Origin: Skeletonema tropicum
Lineage: Eukaryota > Bacillariophyta > Thalassiosirophyceae > Thalassiosirales > Thalassiosiraceae
Length of the DNA stretch: 64,000 nt
Direction of reading: 5' to 3'
NCBI GenBank assembly: GCA_037178625.1
Contig: CM074139.1
Span: forward strand, 124,001 to 188,000
Under the pieces are notes generated by a model. The model worked only from the letters and a program-made list of their open reading frames with translations. It was not told where the DNA came from and ran no database searches. The stretch's first letter is position 1; each line of letters begins with the position of its first letter. This document shows positions 9,138 through 20,951 of the stretch, in pieces. The position numbers and the translations under genes were made by a program.

Positions 9138-10745
9138 GCTCCTATCATATTATTATGTACAACATTGCAGCAATGACATGAGAGATGTCAAGCTAAGCGA
9201 AGAGCTAGAGAGCTGAGCGTTGAGAGTGTTGGCGGAACTTTTTGAGAGAGATGGGCATCTGAATTGCTGTGTCGCATCAAAAAGCCATCAAATCAAGAGC
9301 AGTAGATCGAGATGCACCATGAGCCGTATCTTTTGATATCTTGTCTCCTAGCGGTCCAATCAAGACGATCAGTGGCATTTTGGAAAGCTCTCATCGAGGT
9401 CTATCGATTAGGCGTGTAATGAGTTTGATTGGATGACTTTTCACAGATCGTCTCGGTTAAAAACGGGTCTAGAAAGTGACCAGCAGCTCGAAATCCGGCG
9501 TTGCATGCAGAACTTCACAGCCGAGGTCGAAATTTGAATCAAAACACGATATGACAACCATTGGAAAGCTACTAGCTACTTTGAAGCTGATTTGATTCGT
9601 ACCATGGTTACTATCAAAATAATAAACACAGCTCGGCCGAGGGCCTCGCAAAAGACACTTCTTGACGAACGGCGAACGGCGATAACATGACAATCGGTAT
9701 TGTACACCTAATATCCAAAAAAAGCGACCACCTTAATGCCAGTGAAATCCAAATCCATGACAATAGTTATGGGCGAGGGTGTTAATAAACGGTACGGAGG
9801 GCAAGATCCACAATAATCACAGCTCGGGCAGGGGCCCTCGCACGCTTCGCTGAAGACACTTCTATTTAATGCAGCGTCCTCAATCTCAATGCTAGGTTGG
9901 CACGTGTAATGTACCTTACCGTCCATCTTACTATTCAACATCAACTGGCGTCGACTCCGTTCGGCTTCATCCACCAACAGCATCATTGCCGACGATGATT
10001 ACAACATACCACAGGAGGCAACCACAAGCAACACCATCCACTCCCAACCTCATCATCATCAGCTACTCCCAACTCCTTCTTCTCTGATGCGGTTGAGATG
10101 TTGCCGACGATACTGCGTCGCTCGTGTTAGGCGGTGTGGAGTAGCTGATGTTGCATGTTGCCGACGATACTGCTTGTCATTGTATATTCGACTCCGCTCG
10201 GCTTGTAGTACCATCCACTCGACGATCATGTCGTCGTCGTCGTCCACCATCAGTATTGTTCGTGTTGTCGCTGCTGTGGAATGCAACAACTGTCATTGCC
10301 GAGCGGAGTCAAGGCCAGTTTATGGACGAGACGAGCTGTGATTATAGAATTATAGCAATGATGGTATAACCGATAGCGCTTGAAACAAGGATTCGATCAA
10401 CATTGACAAAAGATTTTCTCGACTTCAATCGATACAGCGCAATGAGAGGATTCGAAATCAATACTCATCGCATTGATACAACCACTACAGCGGAAGATAC
10501 GAAGGAAGAGGTTTATTTGGAGAGAAAGAGGTCAAGTAGTATCATCTAGTAATAGTCAAGTACCAACGGGACGTCTTCTATTATCATACCTCTCTCTCTT
10601 TCGTTCTCTCTCTCTTCACATACACATACATTGTACATCATTCCTCAAGTTATTCAGTTGATTGTCATATAAAATAATAATGATCGCTCCTGCTTCATCC
10701 ATCCTTAATCGTTCCTTCTCTTGCTCTCATAATATGAATATGCAC
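9118..10745. other. Promoter and distal spacer of the repeat unit (reference copy)
   Basis: This stretch recurs in every complete unit. Positions 9118-9318 are also present upstream of the last copy, so they are the proximal promoter. Positions 9319-10745 are the distal part missing there. It contains internally duplicated motifs (cacagctcgg...gaagacacttct near 9627 and 9818; GTTGCCGACGATACTGC at 10099 and 10157). It also has a 13-bp inverted repeat (10191-10203 and 10298-10310), a GTCGTC run near 10230 and a CT-rich run near 10590-10615. Short frames on both strands have no recognisable domain; a 92-codon minus-strand frame at 9708-9986 has a CxxxC-rich patch but no supporting feature. Confidence 0.6.
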
Positions 10746-11790
10746 CACCACCGATAACACTCGATCGAAACCAAGTAGGAAGCCACATCATGCTCAACCC
10801 CCATAAACTACTCACTGGACCCGATAACAAATAATAATCCGTATCGACTCGTCCAATCACGGCTTGGTAGGGGTTACGTCGCTTCGTGGCCCATTCGAAC
10901 CTAGAGGCAATCTTTGGTAGAAGTAGCAAATTATTGCTATTGTTGGCATTATTACTTTGATTGTTGTGGTTGTTGAGCGCAGAATTGTCATGGATATTGT
11001 GATACCTGTCATTGATGGATTCCTTATCGTCCTTGAATGGATTGGGCAAGTGAAAGTGACTGTTTATCCTGATGGAGGATATGGCGTTGGATACAGTGGA
11101 GGACAGTGACCATGATGATGAGCTGTTGTTGCTGCTGTGGCTGTTGTTGGTTGTATCAGTAGTCGAATTATTATTATTCGACGGTAACTTGAAAGAAGTC
11201 GATGATATCCAATCAGTTGCCGAGTCGACAGTTTGCCACGCTTTATTCATCCATGATGAGGAGGACGATGATTGATCTATTGCGGCGGCGGCAGCGGCGG
11301 AAGTGTCGGAATTCAATTGAGGATTACTTTCAGCAGATTTAGATTTCGTTTGAAATGTCTTCAACCAGGAAGATGATGATGCTGCTGCTGACGAAGAAGA
11401 TGATGCCGACGCTGCAGCAAATGTCGACGTGGCCACCTGATTTGAATTTGTGTCATCATTGTCGCTATCGCTATCATCCTGAAAGAGTGGAATTGAAAGT
11501 GATCCAAAATATTGAGAGCCAGCTGCTGCATTGGCCAGTCGATGATATTTCATTCGCTCATCACGATCACGAGGATTCTTGTCACATGGCGATGGAGGCG
11601 TGTTATTGTTATTGCTGTGTAGTTTCTTGCGCGATATTAAATAGTCAAACAAGCCTCCTTTCTCGCTGCTCTGATTCTGATTGGTGTCGCTTGAATAATT
11701 TGACGGCGCTGCGCTTATTGGTTGTACGGCAGCAGCTGCTGAGCTGCCGCTGCTGAGTTTCGCTTCGGTCTCTTCTGCGGTGTTACTCAT
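10705..11790 (-). CDS. Truncated NCA2 N-terminal fragment, array copy 2 (361 aa)
   Basis: The frame is identical to the first 348 residues of the intact NCA2 protein, up to the VIGG before the break. It then gains a new 13-residue tail (GAYSYYESKRRND) encoded by the distal spacer of the neighbouring unit. It lacks the whole NCA2 domain, both membrane segments and all three introns. It keeps the complete leader with two short upstream frames, so it could be transcribed and translated as a soluble Ser/Asn-rich polypeptide. Whether it is expressed is unknown. Its upstream spacer lacks an 8-bp CTAGCTAC duplication (near 12243) that most other units have. Confidence 0.6.
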   Translation of the reverse strand: MSNTAEETEAKLSSGSSAAAAVQPISAAPSNYSSDTNQNQSSEKGGLFDYLISRKKLHSNNNNTPPSPCDKNPRDRDERMKYHRLANAAAGSQYFGSLSIPLFQDDSDSDNDDTNSNQVATSTFAAASASSSSSAAASSSSWLKTFQTKSKSAESNPQLNSDTSAAAAAAIDQSSSSSSWMNKAWQTVDSATDWISSTSFKLPSNNNNSTTDTTNNSHSSNNSSSSWSLSSTVSNAISSIRINSHFHLPNPFKDDKESINDRYHNIHDNSALNNHNNQSNNANNSNNLLLLPKIASRFEWATKRRNPYQAVIGRVDTDYYLLSGPVSSLWGLSMMWLPTWFRSSVIGGGAYSYYESKRRND

Positions 11791-13370
11791 CTCTACTCAT
11801 CTCTACTCATGCTCCTATCATATTATTATGTACAACATTGCAGCAATGACATGAGAGATGTCAAGCTAAGCGAAGAGCTAGAGAGCTGAGCGTTGAGAGT
11901 GTTGGCGGAACTTTTTGAGAGAGATGGGCATCTGAATTGCTGTGTCGCATCAAAAAGCCATCAAATCAAGAGCAGTAGATCGAGATGCACCATGAGCCGT
12001 ATCTTTTGATATCTTGTCTCCTAGCGGTCCAATCAAGACGATCAGTGGCATTTTGGAAAGCTCTCATCGAGGTCTATCGATTAGGCGTGTAATGAGTTTG
12101 ATTGGATGACTTTTCACAGATCGTCTCGGTTAAAAACGGGTCTAGAAAGTGACCAGCAGCTCGAAATCCGGCGTTGCATGCAGAACTTCACAGCCGAGGT
12201 CGAAATTTGAATCAAAACACGATATGACAACCATTGGAAAGCTACTTTGAAGCTGATTTGATTCGTACCATGGTTACTATCAAAATAATAAACACAGCTC
12301 GGCCGAGGGCCTCGCAAAAGACACTTCTTGACGAACGGCGAACGGCGATAACATGACAATCGGTATTGTACACCTAATATCCAAAAAAAGCGACCACCTT
12401 AATGCCAGTGAAATCCAAATCCATGACAATAGTTATGGGCGAGGGTGTTAATAAACGGTACGGAGGGCAAGATCCACAATAATCACAGCTCGGGCAGGGG
12501 CCCTCGCACGCTTCGCTGAAGACACTTCTATTTAATGCAGCGTCCTCAATCTCAATGCTAGGTTGGCACGTGTAATGTACCTTACCGTCCATCTTACTAT
12601 TCAACATCAACTGGCGTCGACTCCGTTCGGCTTCATCCACCAACAGCATCATTGCCGACGATGATTACAACATACCACAGGAGGCAACCACAAGCAACAC
12701 CATCCACTCCCAACCTCATCATCATCAGCTACTCCCAACTCCTTCTTCTCTGATGCGGTTGAGATGTTGCCGACGATACTGCGTCGCTCGTGTTAGGCGG
12801 TGTGGAGTAGCTGATGTTGCATGTTGCCGACGATACTGCTTGTCATTGTATATTCGACTCCGCTCGGCTTGTAGTACCATCCACTCGACGATCATGTCGT
12901 CGTCGTCGTCCACCATCAGTATTGTTCGTGTTGTCGCTGCTGTGGAATGCAACAACTGTCATTGCCGAGCGGAGTCAAGGCCAGTTTATGGACGAGACGA
13001 GCTGTGATTATAGAATTATAGCAATGATGGTATAACCGATAGCGCTTGAAACAAGGATTCGATCAACATTGACAAAAGATTTTCTCGACTTCAATCGATA
13101 CAGCGCAATGAGAGGATTCGAAATCAATACTCATCGCATTGATACAACCACTACAGCGGAAGATACGAAGGAAGAGGTTTATTTGGAGAGAAAGAGGTCA
13201 AGTAGTATCATCTAGTAATAGTCAAGTACCAACGGGACGTCTTCTATTATCATACCTCTCTCTCTTTCGTTCTCTCTCTCTTCACATACACATACATTGT
13301 ACATCATTCCTCAAGTTATTCAGTTGATTGTCATATAAAATAATAATGATCGCTCCTGCTTCATCCATCC

Positions 13371-14456
13371 TTAATCGTTCCTTCTCTTGCTCTCATAATA
13401 TGAATATGCACCACCACCGATAACACTCGATCGAAACCAAGTAGGAAGCCACATCATGCTCAACCCCCATAAACTACTCACTGGACCCGATAACAAATAA
13501 TAATCCGTATCGACTCGTCCAATCACGGCTTGGTAGGGGTTACGTCGCTTCGTGGCCCATTCGAACCTAGAGGCAATCTTTGGTAGAAGTAGCAAATTAT
13601 TGCTATTGTTGGCATTATTACTTTGATTGTTGTGGTTGTTGAGCGCAGAATTGTCATGGATATTGTGATACCTGTCATTGATGGATTCCTTATCGTCCTT
13701 GAATGGATTGGGCAAGTGAAAGTGACTGTTTATCCTGATGGAGGATATGGCGTTGGATACAGTGGAGGACAGTGACCATGATGATGAGCTGTTGTTGCTG
13801 CTGTGGCTGTTGTTGGTTGTATCAGTAGTCGAATTATTATTATTCGACGGTAACTTGAAAGAAGTCGATGATATCCAATCAGTTGCCGAGTCGACAGTTT
13901 GCCACGCTTTATTCATCCATGATGAGGAGGACGATGATTGATCTATTGCGGCGGCGGCAGCGGCGGAAGTGTCGGAATTCAATTGAGGATTACTTTCAGC
14001 AGATTTAGATTTCGTTTGAAATGTCTTCAACCAGGAAGATGATGATGCTGCTGCTGACGAAGAAGATGATGCCGACGCTGCAGCAAATGTCGACGTGGCC
14101 ACCTGATTTGAATTTGTGTCATCATTGTCGCTATCGCTATCATCCTGAAAGAGTGGAATTGAAAGTGATCCAAAATATTGAGAGCCAGCTGCTGCATTGG
14201 CCAGTCGATGATATTTCATTCGCTCATCACGATCACGAGGATTCTTGTCACATGGCGATGGAGGCGTGTTATTGTTATTGCTGTGTAGTTTCTTGCGCGA
14301 TATTAAATAGTCAAACAAGCCTCCTTTCTCGCTGCTCTGATTCTGATTGGTGTCGCTTGAATAATTTGACGGCGCTGCGCTTATTGGTTGTACGGCAGCA
14401 GCTGCTGAGCTGCCGCTGCTGAGTTTCGCTTCGGTCTCTTCTGCGGTGTTACTCAT
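13371..14456 (-). CDS. Truncated NCA2 N-terminal fragment, array copy 3 (361 aa)
   Basis: Open frame as in copy 2. Copy-specific marks: one ATT triplet fewer in the leader (near 14488), and GACTATTCAC instead of GACTTTTCAC near 14770. Confidence 0.6.
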   Translation of the reverse strand: MSNTAEETEAKLSSGSSAAAAVQPISAAPSNYSSDTNQNQSSEKGGLFDYLISRKKLHSNNNNTPPSPCDKNPRDRDERMKYHRLANAAAGSQYFGSLSIPLFQDDSDSDNDDTNSNQVATSTFAAASASSSSSAAASSSSWLKTFQTKSKSAESNPQLNSDTSAAAAAAIDQSSSSSSWMNKAWQTVDSATDWISSTSFKLPSNNNNSTTDTTNNSHSSNNSSSSWSLSSTVSNAISSIRINSHFHLPNPFKDDKESINDRYHNIHDNSALNNHNNQSNNANNSNNLLLLPKIASRFEWATKRRNPYQAVIGRVDTDYYLLSGPVSSLWGLSMMWLPTWFRSSVIGGGAYSYYESKRRND

Positions 14457-16040
14457 CTCTACTCATCTCTACTCATGCTCCTATCATATTATGTACAACA
14501 TTGCAGCAATGACATGAGAGATGTCAAGCTAAGCGAAGAGCTAGAGAGCTGAGCGTTGAGAGTGTTGGCGGAACTTTTTGAGAGAGATGGGCATCTGAAT
14601 TGCTGTGTCGCATCAAAAAGCCATCAAATCAAGAGCAGTAGATCGAGATGCACCATGAGCCGTATCTTTTGATATCTTGTCTCCTAGCGGTCCAATCAAG
14701 ACGATCAGTGGCATTTTGGAAAGCTCTCATCGAGGTCTATCGATTAGGCGTGTAATGAGTTTGATTGGATGACTATTCACAGATCGTCTCGGTTAAAAAC
14801 GGGTCTAGAAAGTGACCAGCAGCTCGAAATCCGGCGTTGCATGCAGAACTTCACAGCCGAGGTCGAAATTTGAATCAAAACACGATATGACAACCATTGG
14901 AAAGCTACTAGCTACTTTGAAGCTGATTTGATTCGTACCATGGTTACTATCAAAATAATAAACACAGCTCGGCCGAGGGCCTCGCAAAAGACACTTCTTG
15001 ACGAACGGCGAACGGCGATAACATGACAATCGGTATTGTACACCTAATATCCAAAAAAAGCGACCACCTTAATGCCAGTGAAATCCAAATCCATGACAAT
15101 AGTTATGGGCGAGGGTGTTAATAAACGGTACGGAGGGCAAGATCCACAATAATCACAGCTCGGGCAGGGGCCCTCGCACGCTTCGCTGAAGACACTTCTA
15201 TTTAATGCAGCGTCCTCAATCTCAATGCTAGGTTGGCACGTGTAATGTACCTTACCGTCCATCTTACTATTCAACATCAACTGGCGTCGACTCCGTTCGG
15301 CTTCATCCACCAACAGCATCATTGCCGACGATGATTACAACATACCACAGGAGGCAACCACAAGCAACACCATCCACTCCCAACCTCATCATCATCAGCT
15401 ACTCCCAACTCCTTCTTCTCTGATGCGGTTGAGATGTTGCCGACGATACTGCGTCGCTCGTGTTAGGCGGTGTGGAGTAGCTGATGTTGCATGTTGCCGA
15501 CGATACTGCTTGTCATTGTATATTCGACTCCGCTCGGCTTGTAGTACCATCCACTCGACGATCATGTCGTCGTCGTCGTCCACCATCAGTATTGTTCGTG
15601 TTGTCGCTGCTGTGGAATGCAACAACTGTCATTGCCGAGCGGAGTCAAGGCCAGTTTATGGACGAGACGAGCTGTGATTATAGAATTATAGCAATGATGG
15701 TATAACCGATAGCGCTTGAAACAAGGATTCGATCAACATTGACAAAAGATTTTCTCGACTTCAATCGATACAGCGCAATGAGAGGATTCGAAATCAATAC
15801 TCATCGCATTGATACAACCACTACAGCGGAAGATACGAAGGAAGAGGTTTATTTGGAGAGAAAGAGGTCAAGTAGTATCATCTAGTAATAGTCAAGTACC
15901 AACGGGACGTCTTCTATTATCATACCTCTCTCTCTTTCGTTCTCTCTCTCTTCACATACACATACATTGTACATCATTCCTCAAGTTATTCAGTTGATTG
16001 TCATATAAAATAATAATGATCGCTCCTGCTTCATCCATCC

Positions 16041-17126
16041 TTAATCGTTCCTTCTCTTGCTCTCATAATATGAATATGCACCACCACCGATAACACTCGA
16101 TCGAAACCAAGTAGGAAGCCACATCATGCTCAACCCCCATAAACTACTCACTGGACCCGATAACAAATAATAATCCGTATCGACTCGTCCAATCACGGCT
16201 TGGTAGGGGTTACGTCGCTTCGTGGCCCATTCGAACCTAGAGGCAATCTTTGGTAGAAGTAGCAAATTATTGCTATTGTTGGCATTATTACTTTGATTGT
16301 TGTGGTTGTTGAGCGCAGAATTGTCATGGATATTGTGATACCTGTCATTGATGGATTCCTTATCGTCCTTGAATGGATTGGGCAAGTGAAAGTGACTGTT
16401 TATCCTGATGGAGGATATGGCGTTGGATACAGTGGAGGACAGTGACCATGATGATGAGCTGTTGTTGCTGCTGTGGCTGTTGTTGGTTGTATCAGTAGTC
16501 GAATTATTATTATTCGACGGTAACTTGAAAGAAGTCGATGATATCCAATCAGTTGCCGAGTCGACAGTTTGCCACGCTTTATTCATCCATGATGAGGAGG
16601 ACGATGATTGATCTATTGCGGCGGCGGCAGCGGCGGAAGTGTCGGAATTCAATTGAGGATTACTTTCAGCAGATTTAGATTTCGTTTGAAATGTCTTCAA
16701 CCAGGAAGATGATGATGCTGCTGCTGACGAAGAAGATGATGCCGACGCTGCAGCAAATGTCGACGTGGCCACCTGATTTGAATTTGTGTCATCATTGTCG
16801 CTATCGCTATCATCCTGAAAGAGTGGAATTGAAAGTGATCCAAAATATTGAGAGCCAGCTGCTGCATTGGCCAGTCGATGATATTTCATTCGCTCATCAC
16901 GATCACGAGGATTCTTGTCACATGGCGATGGAGGCGTGTTATTGTTATTGCTGTGTAGTTTCTTGCGCGATATTAAATAGTCAAACAAGCCTCCTTTCTC
17001 GCTGCTCTGATTCTGATTGGTGTCGCTTGAATAATTTGACGGCGCTGCGCTTATTGGTTGTACGGCAGCAGCTGCTGAGCTGCCGCTGCTGAGTTTCGCT
17101 TCGGTCTCTTCTGCGGTGTTACTCAT
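16041..17126 (-). CDS. Truncated NCA2 N-terminal fragment, array copy 4 (361 aa)
   Basis: Open frame. The leader differs from all others: a 4-nt contraction of the 10-nt repeat fuses the upstream frames into one 7-codon frame (MSRDRDE) that overlaps the main start. The spacer of this unit carries two deletions, listed separately. Confidence 0.6.
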   Translation of the reverse strand: MSNTAEETEAKLSSGSSAAAAVQPISAAPSNYSSDTNQNQSSEKGGLFDYLISRKKLHSNNNNTPPSPCDKNPRDRDERMKYHRLANAAAGSQYFGSLSIPLFQDDSDSDNDDTNSNQVATSTFAAASASSSSSAAASSSSWLKTFQTKSKSAESNPQLNSDTSAAAAAAIDQSSSSSSWMNKAWQTVDSATDWISSTSFKLPSNNNNSTTDTTNNSHSSNNSSSSWSLSSTVSNAISSIRINSHFHLPNPFKDDKESINDRYHNIHDNSALNNHNNQSNNANNSNNLLLLPKIASRFEWATKRRNPYQAVIGRVDTDYYLLSGPVSSLWGLSMMWLPTWFRSSVIGGGAYSYYESKRRND

Positions 17127-17426
17127 CTCTATCTCTACTCATGCTCCTATCATATTATTATGTACAACATTGCAGCAATGACATGAGAGATGTCAAGCTA
17201 AGCGAAGAGCTAGAGAGCTGAGCGTTGAGAGTGTTGGCGGAACTTTTTGAGAGAGATGGGCATCTGAATTGCTGTGTCGCATCAAAAAGCCATCAAATCA
17301 AGAGCAGTAGATCGAGATGCACCATGAGCCGTATCTTTTGATATCTTGTCTCCTAGCGGTCCAATCAAGACGATCAGTGGCATTTTGGAAAGCTCTCATC
17401 GAGGTCTATCGATTAGGCGTGTAATG

Positions 17427-17832
17427 AGTACACCTAATATCCAAAAAAGCGACCACCTTAATGCCAGTGAAATCCAAATCCATGACAATAGTTATGGGCG
17501 AGGGTGTTAATAAACGGTACGGAGGGCAAGATCCACAATAATCACAGCTCGGGCAGGGGCCCTCGCACGCTTCGCTGAAGACACTTCTATTTAATGCAGC
17601 GTCCTCAATCTCAATGCTAGGTTGGCACGTGTAATGTACCTTACCGTCCATCTTACTATTCAACATCAACTGGCGTCGACTCCGTTCGGCTTCATCCACC
17701 AACAGCATCATTGCCGACGATGATTACAACATACCACAGGAGGCAACCACAAGCAACACCATCCACTCCCAACCTCATCATCATCAGCTACTCCCAACTC
17801 CTTCTTCTCTGATGCGGTTGAGATGTTGTCGT
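17427..17832. other. Two spacer deletions specific to array unit 4
   Basis: Compared with unit 3, about 278 bp are missing at the TAATGAGT/ACACCTAAT junction (near 17428) and about 130 bp at the GATGTTG/TCGTCGTCG junction (near 17828). Together they explain the 2262-bp unit length. The second deletion removes the left arm of the 13-bp inverted repeat and both GTTGCCGACGATACTGC copies, and ends in the GTCGTC run. The truncated frames on either side are unaffected. Confidence 0.8.
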
Positions 17833-18302
17833 CGTCGTCGTCCACCATCAGTATTGTTCGTGTTGTCGCTGCTGTGGAATGCAACAACTGTCATTGCCGA
17901 GCGGAGTCAAGGCCAGTTTATGGACGAGACGAGCTGTGATTATAGAATTATAGCAATGATGGTATAACCGATAGCGCTTGAAACAAGGATTCGATCAACA
18001 TTGACAAAAGATTTTCTCGACTTCAATCGATACAGCGCAATGAGAGGATTCGAAATCAATACTCATCGCATTGATACAACCACTACAGCGGAAGATACGA
18101 AGGAAGAGGTTTATTTGGAGAGAAAGAGGTCAAGTAGTATCATCTAGTAATAGTCAAGTACCAACGGGACGTCTTCTATTATCATACCTCTCTCTCTTTC
18201 GTTCTCTCTCTCTTCACATACACATACATTGTACATCATTCCTCAAGTTATTCAGTTGATTGTCATATAAAATAATAATGATCGCTCCTGCTTCATCCAT
18301 CC

Positions 18303-19388
18303 TTAATCGTTCCTTCTCTTGCTCTCATAATATGAATATGCACCACCACCGATAACACTCGATCGAAACCAAGTAGGAAGCCACATCATGCTCAACCCCC
18401 ATAAACTACTCACTGGACCCGATAACAAATAATAATCCGTATCGACTCGTCCAATCACGGCTTGGTAGGGGTTACGTCGCTTCGTGGCCCATTCGAACCT
18501 AGAGGCAATCTTTGGTAGAAGTAGCAAATTATTGCTATTGTTGGCATTATTACTTTGATTGTTGTGGTTGTTGAGCGCAGAATTGTCATGGATATTGTGA
18601 TACCTGTCATTGATGGATTCCTTATCGTCCTTGAATGGATTGGGCAAGTGAAAGTGACTGTTTATCCTGATGGAGGATATGGCGTTGGATACAGTGGAGG
18701 ACAGTGACCATGATGATGAGCTGTTGTTGCTGCTGTGGCTGTTGTTGGTTGTATCAGTAGTCGAATTATTATTATTCGACGGTAACTTGAAAGAAGTCGA
18801 TGATATCCAATCAGTTGCCGAGTCGACAGTTTGCCACGCTTTATTCATCCATGATGAGGAGGACGATGATTGATCTATTGCGGCGGCGGCAGCGGCGGAA
18901 GTGTCGGAATTCAATTGAGGATTACTTTCAGCAGATTTAGATTTCGTTTGAAATGTCTTCAACCAGGAAGATGATGATGCTGCTGCTGACGAAGAAGATG
19001 ATGCCGACGCTGCAGCAAATGTCGACGTGGCCACCTGATTTGAATTTGTGTCATCATTGTCGCTATCGCTATCATCCTGAAAGAGTGGAATTGAAAGTGA
19101 TCCAAAATATTGAGAGCCAGCTGCTGCATTGGCCAGTCGATGATATTTCATTCGCTCATCACGATCACGAGGATTCTTGTCACATGGCGATGGAGGCGTG
19201 TTATTGTTATTGCTGTGTAGTTTCTTGCGCGATATTAAATAGTCAAACAAGCCTCCTTTCTCGCTGCTCTGATTCTGATTGGTGTCGCTTGAATAATTTG
19301 ACGGCGCTGCGCTTATTGGTTGTACGGCAGCAGCTGCTGAGCTGCCGCTGCTGAGTTTCGCTTCGGTCTCTTCTGCGGTGTTACTCAT
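18303..19388 (-). CDS. Truncated NCA2 N-terminal fragment, array copy 5 (361 aa)
   Basis: Open frame. The leader has one 10-nt repeat fewer, so only one short upstream frame remains, and it lacks ATT triplets (TATCATATGTAC). The spacer lacks the 8-bp CTAGCTAC duplication and one G near 19918. Confidence 0.6.
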   Translation of the reverse strand: MSNTAEETEAKLSSGSSAAAAVQPISAAPSNYSSDTNQNQSSEKGGLFDYLISRKKLHSNNNNTPPSPCDKNPRDRDERMKYHRLANAAAGSQYFGSLSIPLFQDDSDSDNDDTNSNQVATSTFAAASASSSSSAAASSSSWLKTFQTKSKSAESNPQLNSDTSAAAAAAIDQSSSSSSWMNKAWQTVDSATDWISSTSFKLPSNNNNSTTDTTNNSHSSNNSSSSWSLSSTVSNAISSIRINSHFHLPNPFKDDKESINDRYHNIHDNSALNNHNNQSNNANNSNNLLLLPKIASRFEWATKRRNPYQAVIGRVDTDYYLLSGPVSSLWGLSMMWLPTWFRSSVIGGGAYSYYESKRRND

Positions 19389-20951
19389 CTCTACTCATGC
19401 TCCTATCATATGTACAACATTGCAGCAATGACATGAGAGATGTCAAGCTAAGCGAAGAGCTAGAGAGCTGAGCGTTGAGAGTGTTGGCGGAACTTTTTGA
19501 GAGAGATGGGCATCTGAATTGCTGTGTCGCATCAAAAAGCCATCAAATCAAGAGCAGTAGATCGAGATGCACCATGAGCCGTATCTTTTGATATCTTGTC
19601 TCCTAGCGGTCCAATCAAGACGATCAGTGGCATTTTGGAAAGCTCTCATCGAGGTCTATCGATTAGGCGTGTAATGAGTTTGATTGGATGACTATTCACA
19701 GATCGTCTCGGTTAAAAACGGGTCTAGAAAGTGACCAGCAGCTCGAAATCCGGCGTTGCATGCAGAACTTCACAGCCGAGGTCGAAATTTGAATCAAAAC
19801 ACGATATGACAACCATTGGAAAGCTACTTTGAAGCTGATTTGATTCGTACCATGGTTACTATCAAAATAATAAACACAGCTCGGCCGAGGGCCTCGCAAA
19901 AGACACTTCTTGACGAACGCGAACGGCGATAACATGACAATCGGTATTGTACACCTAATATCCAAAAAAAGCGACCACCTTAATGCCAGTGAAATCCAAA
20001 TCCATGACAATAGTTATGGGCGAGGGTGTTAATAAACGGTACGGAGGGCAAGATCCACAATAATCACAGCTCGGGCAGGGGCCCTCGCACGCTTCGCTGA
20101 AGACACTTCTATTTAATGCAGCGTCCTCAATCTCAATGCTAGGTTGGCACGTGTAATGTACCTTACCGTCCATCTTACTATTCAACATCAACTGGCGTCG
20201 ACTCCGTTCGGCTTCATCCACCAACAGCATCATTGCCGACGATGATTACAACATACCACAGGAGGCAACCACAAGCAACACCATCCACTCCCAACCTCAT
20301 CATCATCAGCTACTCCCAACTCCTTCTTCTCTGATGCGGTTGAGATGTTGCCGACGATACTGCGTCGCTCGTGTTAGGCGGTGTGGAGTAGCTGATGTTG
20401 CATGTTGCCGACGATACTGCTTGTCATTGTATATTCGACTCCGCTCGGCTTGTAGTACCATCCACTCGACGATCATGTCGTCGTCGTCGTCCACCATCAG
20501 TATTGTTCGTGTTGTCGCTGCTGTGGAATGCAACAACTGTCATTGCCGAGCGGAGTCAAGGCCAGTTTATGGACGAGACGAGCTGTGATTATAGAATTAT
20601 AGCAATGATGGTATAACCGATAGCGCTTGAAACAAGGATTCGATCAACATTGACAAAAGATTTTCTCGACTTCAATCGATACAGCGCAATGAGAGGATTC
20701 GAAATCAATACTCATCGCATTGATACAACCACTACAGCGGAAGATACGAAGGAAGAGGTTTATTTGGAGAGAAAGAGGTCAAGTAGTATCATCTAGTAAT
20801 AGTCAAGTACCAACGGGACGTCTTCTATTATCATACCTCTCTCTCTTTCGTTCTCTCTCTCTTCACATACACATACATTGTACATCATTCCTCAAGTTAT
20901 TCAGTTGATTGTCATATAAAATAATAATGATCGCTCCTGCTTCATCCATCC

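Noticed and set aside
9708..9986. 92-codon minus-strand frame in the spacer with a Cys-rich CEGPCPSCDYCGSC patch
   Set aside because: No domain and no codon signature. Frame ends shift with single-base changes between units (for example at 25047-25565). It is kept only as part of the spacer description.
10087..10369. Overlapping 84-, 73- and 76-codon frames in the spacer on both strands
   Set aside because: They arise from the GTCGTC and GCCGAC repeat composition. They overlap each other and lack start context or domains.
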